Source of the DNA: GWE2-40-63 sp041664345
Lineage (GTDB): Bacteria > Bacteroidota > Bacteroidia > Bacteroidales > SZUA-534
Length of the DNA: 64,000 nucleotides
Direction of reading: 5' to 3'
NCBI GenBank assembly: GCA_041664345.1
Contig: JBAYKX010000002.1
Span: forward strand, 1 to 64,000
Part shown: positions 61,498 through 64,000 of the stretch, one piece after another
How positions within the stretch are numbered: position 1 is the first letter of the stretch
Layout: the number at the start of each line of letters is the position of its first letter
Made by a program: the position numbers and the translations under genes
Notes under the pieces: generated by a model
Told to the model about the DNA's origin: nothing
The model's database searches: none
The model's input: the letters and a program-made list of their open reading frames with translations, nothing else

Positions 61498-61990
61498 GTC
61501 TGAACCATGATTTGTTTGATTTCATGATTGACTTTGATATTTTTTATTCATTACCCGTTTAAATTCCAAGCTTTTGCTTCCAAAATTAATGAGAAGACCC
61601 ACCTCAAGATTATACGCTTCGAGGTAGTTGATGGCTTGTGCCAGATGTACATCTTCTAATTGGATTACAGCTTTAATTTCCACACTTATATTACCTAATA
61701 CTAGAAAATCGACCCTTGGTGTTCCAATTTTTTCAGACTTATAGAATATTTCCATCTCTTTCTCACGGATATGTTCTATTCCTTGCAAGTTCATTTCAAT
61801 AGATAATGCCCTCTGGTATATCACTTCTTGAAAACCATTCCCCAGTATTTTATGAACCTCAAGAGCACAGGCAATAATTCTCCCAGTTTCCTCAGAATAC
61901 TTGTATTTACTGTTTACATGTTCCATATTCTGTTTTTTACTATTTTAAATATCATGTTTTTCATTTAATCAGATAAATCAAGGTTCAAGA
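61498..61990. mobile_element. GxxExxY-bearing element with imperfect inverted termini
   Basis: 493 bp. Left end GTCTGAACCATGATTTGTTT; the right end on the minus strand is TCTTGAACCTTGATTTATCT. Both continue with GATT and CATGAT motifs. It contains the complete GxxExxY gene and ends right at the permease 8 stop (61991). It is the parent type of the derivatives at 43738, 46332 and 52184. Confidence 0.78.
61522..61926 (-). CDS. GxxExxY protein (PD-(D/E)xK-like)
   Basis: 134 aa. The family motif is G-F-Q-E-V-I-Y in LGNGFQEVIYQRALSIE. A PD-(D/E)xK-nuclease-like core follows: RVDFLVLGNISVEIKAV, with Asp and the E-x-K pair, then QAINYLEAYNLEVGLLINFG. The biochemical role of this widespread family is not established; some copies lie in mobile or repeat-associated contexts. 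Complete and apparently functional here, while a decayed copy lies at 52237. The gene is carried within an element with inverted ends. Confidence 0.9.
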   Translation of the reverse strand: MEHVNSKYKYSEETGRIIACALEVHKILGNGFQEVIYQRALSIEMNLQGIEHIREKEMEIFYKSEKIGTPRVDFLVLGNISVEIKAVIQLEDVHLAQAINYLEAYNLEVGLLINFGSKSLEFKRVMNKKYQSQS

Positions 61991-64000
61991 TTACTCGTAT
62001 CTCAATGCTTCGACAGGATTCCTGCTTGCAGCTTTCCAACTTTGCCAGCTCACGGTCAACATCGCTATACCCAAAGCAATTATTCCTGAAAGGGCAAATA
62101 TCCACCAGCTAAGTTCGGTTTTATAAGCAAAATTTTGCAGCCATTTGGTCATTGCGTACCAGGCAATAGGTATTGAAATTCCAAAAGCAATTACTACCCA
62201 TTGAATGAAGTCTTTATTTAAAAGGGCTATAATTTCAGAAATTTTGGCACCGTTTACTTTACGGATGCCTATCTCTTTAATCCTGCTGCGGCTTGAAAAT
62301 TCTATCTTTCCATATAATCCTAAACACGACAGAAAAACAGCTATAAAGGCAAATGTACTGATGGCTTTGGCCTGCTTTTCCTCCTGTCGGTAAAGTTGAT
62401 CCACTTTATCGTTATAAAACTGATAATTCAGGTCCACTTCACTGTCATACTCTTGAAAAACCGATTTGATGGTTTTCATGGTTTCAGGAATATCTGTGTT
62501 GGCTATCCGTACATTTAGTGCGGCAAAACTCTGGTTATTGTTATCAACATTAAATTGCAATTGAATGTTGCCTATTTTTTTATGTAAATCTTCATAATGT
62601 ATATCTGAAATAACTCCTATTACATTGGCCCCCCAAACATTTCTGCTTTCAATATTATCCCAACCTAAGCTCTTATAAAATGTTTCGTTTATGATGCACA
62701 CATTTTTATCGGTTGACCTGAAATCGCGGCCCATGATTAACGGTATTTCAAATGTTTTTAAAAAGGATTCGTCCACAGGTAGTTGCGATACATTGCTTAC
62801 ATTAACATCTTCTCCACCAACTTTAAAACTACCCGAACCAACCATCCAGAGATCCAGCGGATTGCCGGTAGTCAACGAAGCATTAACAATGGATGTTTTT
62901 GCCAAAAGATCCGCTTTAATAGCTTGGGCATGATCTGGAAGGGTGCCACTTAATTCAATCCGCAACAAATGATTAGCTTCGTACCCCAGTTTCTTCGATT
63001 TAACAAAATCAATCTGCTTGTTTATTACCAGCAAACTTATTATTAGAAAAAGGGAAATTGCAAATTGAAATATGTTGAATGCGCCCCACCAGCTATTTTT
63101 TGAATTTCGGCTTTTACGTTGAAATAATTGAACAGGATTGAACATTGAAACCATTTTAGCCGGCAGATAACCAACGATAAAGCCCAATACCAAAAGCAAA
63201 GCAAAACATGAAACAATAAAAACCGGACGTTTTAGTATTTCCATTTCATTAAATTCGATTTGCAAAAGGGTACTTAAAAACCCGGAAAATAACAGAATAA
63301 GGACAAATGAAACAATAAGGGCCAATAGACAGGAAATATACGATTCGGCAAGGAATTGCAAAACTATATCCCGGACCTTTGCCCCTGAGGTTTTGCGTAT
63401 GCAAATCTCTTTAAAACGGTTCAGGTTTGATGCCACAGAAAGATTAATGTAATTTACAATGGACAATAACAATATTATAAATGCCACCACCGATAACAAT
63501 TGGATAAACCGGACATTGGCATGTTGGTGCTCGTCATGGCTTGCGGTATCGAAATAAATCTCGTTAAATGGCTGCAAAACAATACCATTGTTTAGGTAAG
63601 GGCATTTTTTCAGTATTGCCGACAATTTTTCTTTTACCAGCGATGTATCAGCATCAGGGTGTAGTACCATAGCGGTATTGTACATTGAATAGCAATCGTT
63701 GTTGTTGCAATACCTTGAGCCAAAAAACTCATTATCTGTATTGAATATCAACTCGTAATTTAATGAGGTCCTTTTCTGGGGATCGGCAATTACAGCAACA
63801 ACATGTTTGAATTCCCCGTTTAACATCTCTATGGTTTCGCCAATAGGATTGGGTTTGCCAAAATATTTAACTGCAAAACTTTCAGTTACCACGATATTGT
63901 CTTTGGCCGAAAGGGCACTTTTCTTGTCGCCATACAAAAAATCAACCGAAAACACATCGAAAAATGCCTCAGTAGCTTTCATAAAAACCGCATCTTGCTT
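61991..64000 (-). CDS. FtsX/MacB-type ABC permease 8, 5' part outside the window
   Basis: At least 669 aa; the frame stays open to base 64000 (KQDAVF before the first internal Met), so helix 1 and the start lie beyond. Visible: most of the first periplasmic domain, first FtsX loop KEICIRKTSGAKVRDIVLQF, central helix FNIFQFAISLFLIISLLVI, second periplasmic domain and final loop KEIGIRKVNGAKISEII. It ends ASRNPVEALRYE. The array evidently continues to the right. Confidence 0.88.
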   Translation of the reverse strand, partial: KQDAVFMKATEAFFDVFSVDFLYGDKKSALSAKDNIVVTESFAVKYFGKPNPIGETIEMLNGEFKHVVAVIADPQKRTSLNYELIFNTDNEFFGSRYCNNNDCYSMYNTAMVLHPDADTSLVKEKLSAILKKCPYLNNGIVLQPFNEIYFDTASHDEHQHANVRFIQLLSVVAFIILLLSIVNYINLSVASNLNRFKEICIRKTSGAKVRDIVLQFLAESYISCLLALIVSFVLILLFSGFLSTLLQIEFNEMEILKRPVFIVSCFALLLVLGFIVGYLPAKMVSMFNPVQLFQRKSRNSKNSWWGAFNIFQFAISLFLIISLLVINKQIDFVKSKKLGYEANHLLRIELSGTLPDHAQAIKADLLAKTSIVNASLTTGNPLDLWMVGSGSFKVGGEDVNVSNVSQLPVDESFLKTFEIPLIMGRDFRSTDKNVCIINETFYKSLGWDNIESRNVWGANVIGVISDIHYEDLHKKIGNIQLQFNVDNNNQSFAALNVRIANTDIPETMKTIKSVFQEYDSEVDLNYQFYNDKVDQLYRQEEKQAKAISTFAFIAVFLSCLGLYGKIEFSSRSRIKEIGIRKVNGAKISEIIALLNKDFIQWVVIAFGISIPIAWYAMTKWLQNFAYKTELSWWIFALSGIIALGIAMLTVSWQSWKAASRNPVEALRYE

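Noticed and set aside
61522..61926. GxxExxY protein as a known transposase
   Set aside because: It has a PD-(D/E)xK-like core, not a DDE, HUH or tyrosine recombinase motif; a mobility role is only a hypothesis.
40007..64000. Secretion island of classical MacA-MacB-TolC exporters
   Set aside because: No MacA-type adaptor or TolC-like channel gene is present, and the permeases lack fused ATPase domains.

Overview
The window looks like chromosomal DNA of an anaerobic or facultative Bacteroidota, probably of the Bacteroidales/Marinilabiliales type. This rests on low G+C, TAnnTTTG-type -7 promoter boxes with few Shine-Dalgarno sites, S9B and M20C peptidases, very large FtsX-type permeases, PQQ-like beta-propellers and REP palindromes of the kind common in that phylum. 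No rRNA, tRNA or CRISPR array is visible. The genus is not determined.

Layout. 0-10 kb is ordinary: an outer-membrane protein, a peptide-utilisation block (dipeptidyl peptidase IV, PepD, MFS carrier), a hypothetical gene and argH. 10-17 kb holds a DUF4160/DUF2442 pair, an ABC exporter (1102-aa permease plus ATPase), another DUF2442 gene, a GT4 glycosyltransferase and a frameshifted Bro-N relic. 17-35 kb, almost all minus strand, is a redox and beta-propeller locus. It has a NuoE-NuoF fusion, a NuoG/GltD-like flavoprotein lacking the NAD(P)H Rossmann domain, a NapH-like membrane ferredoxin, a Tat-type ferredoxin, one NHL-like propeller and six PQQ-like propellers. A RES/Xre toxin-antitoxin pair lies inside the propeller series. 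A membrane-anchored propeller, NuoEF and the flavoprotein are joined by two identical TAATATG stop/start junctions, so they probably form one machine. No hydrogenase, formate dehydrogenase or other catalytic subunit is present. 35-40 kb holds a C26 hydrolase lipoprotein, a YfiR-family protein, a ClC channel with CBS domains and a frameshifted nitronate monooxygenase.

40-64 kb is an array of eight divergent ~780-810-aa FtsX/MacB-type permeases (the last runs off the window) served by a single ATPase gene, with an AAA ATPase, an Ig-like/DUF1349-like anchored protein and a GxxExxY gene in between. The permease 3' ends are much more alike than the rest of the genes. Four short relics of permease C-termini (ending in variants of RNPVEALRYE-stop) sit in the gaps. 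A GxxExxY element with imperfect inverted termini, plus deleted MITE-like derivatives, abuts the stop codon of five of the eight permeases. 8-bp-period arrays in inverted orientation fill most of the gaps. Together these suggest a locus repeatedly remodelled by recombination and small palindromic elements at gene 3' ends.
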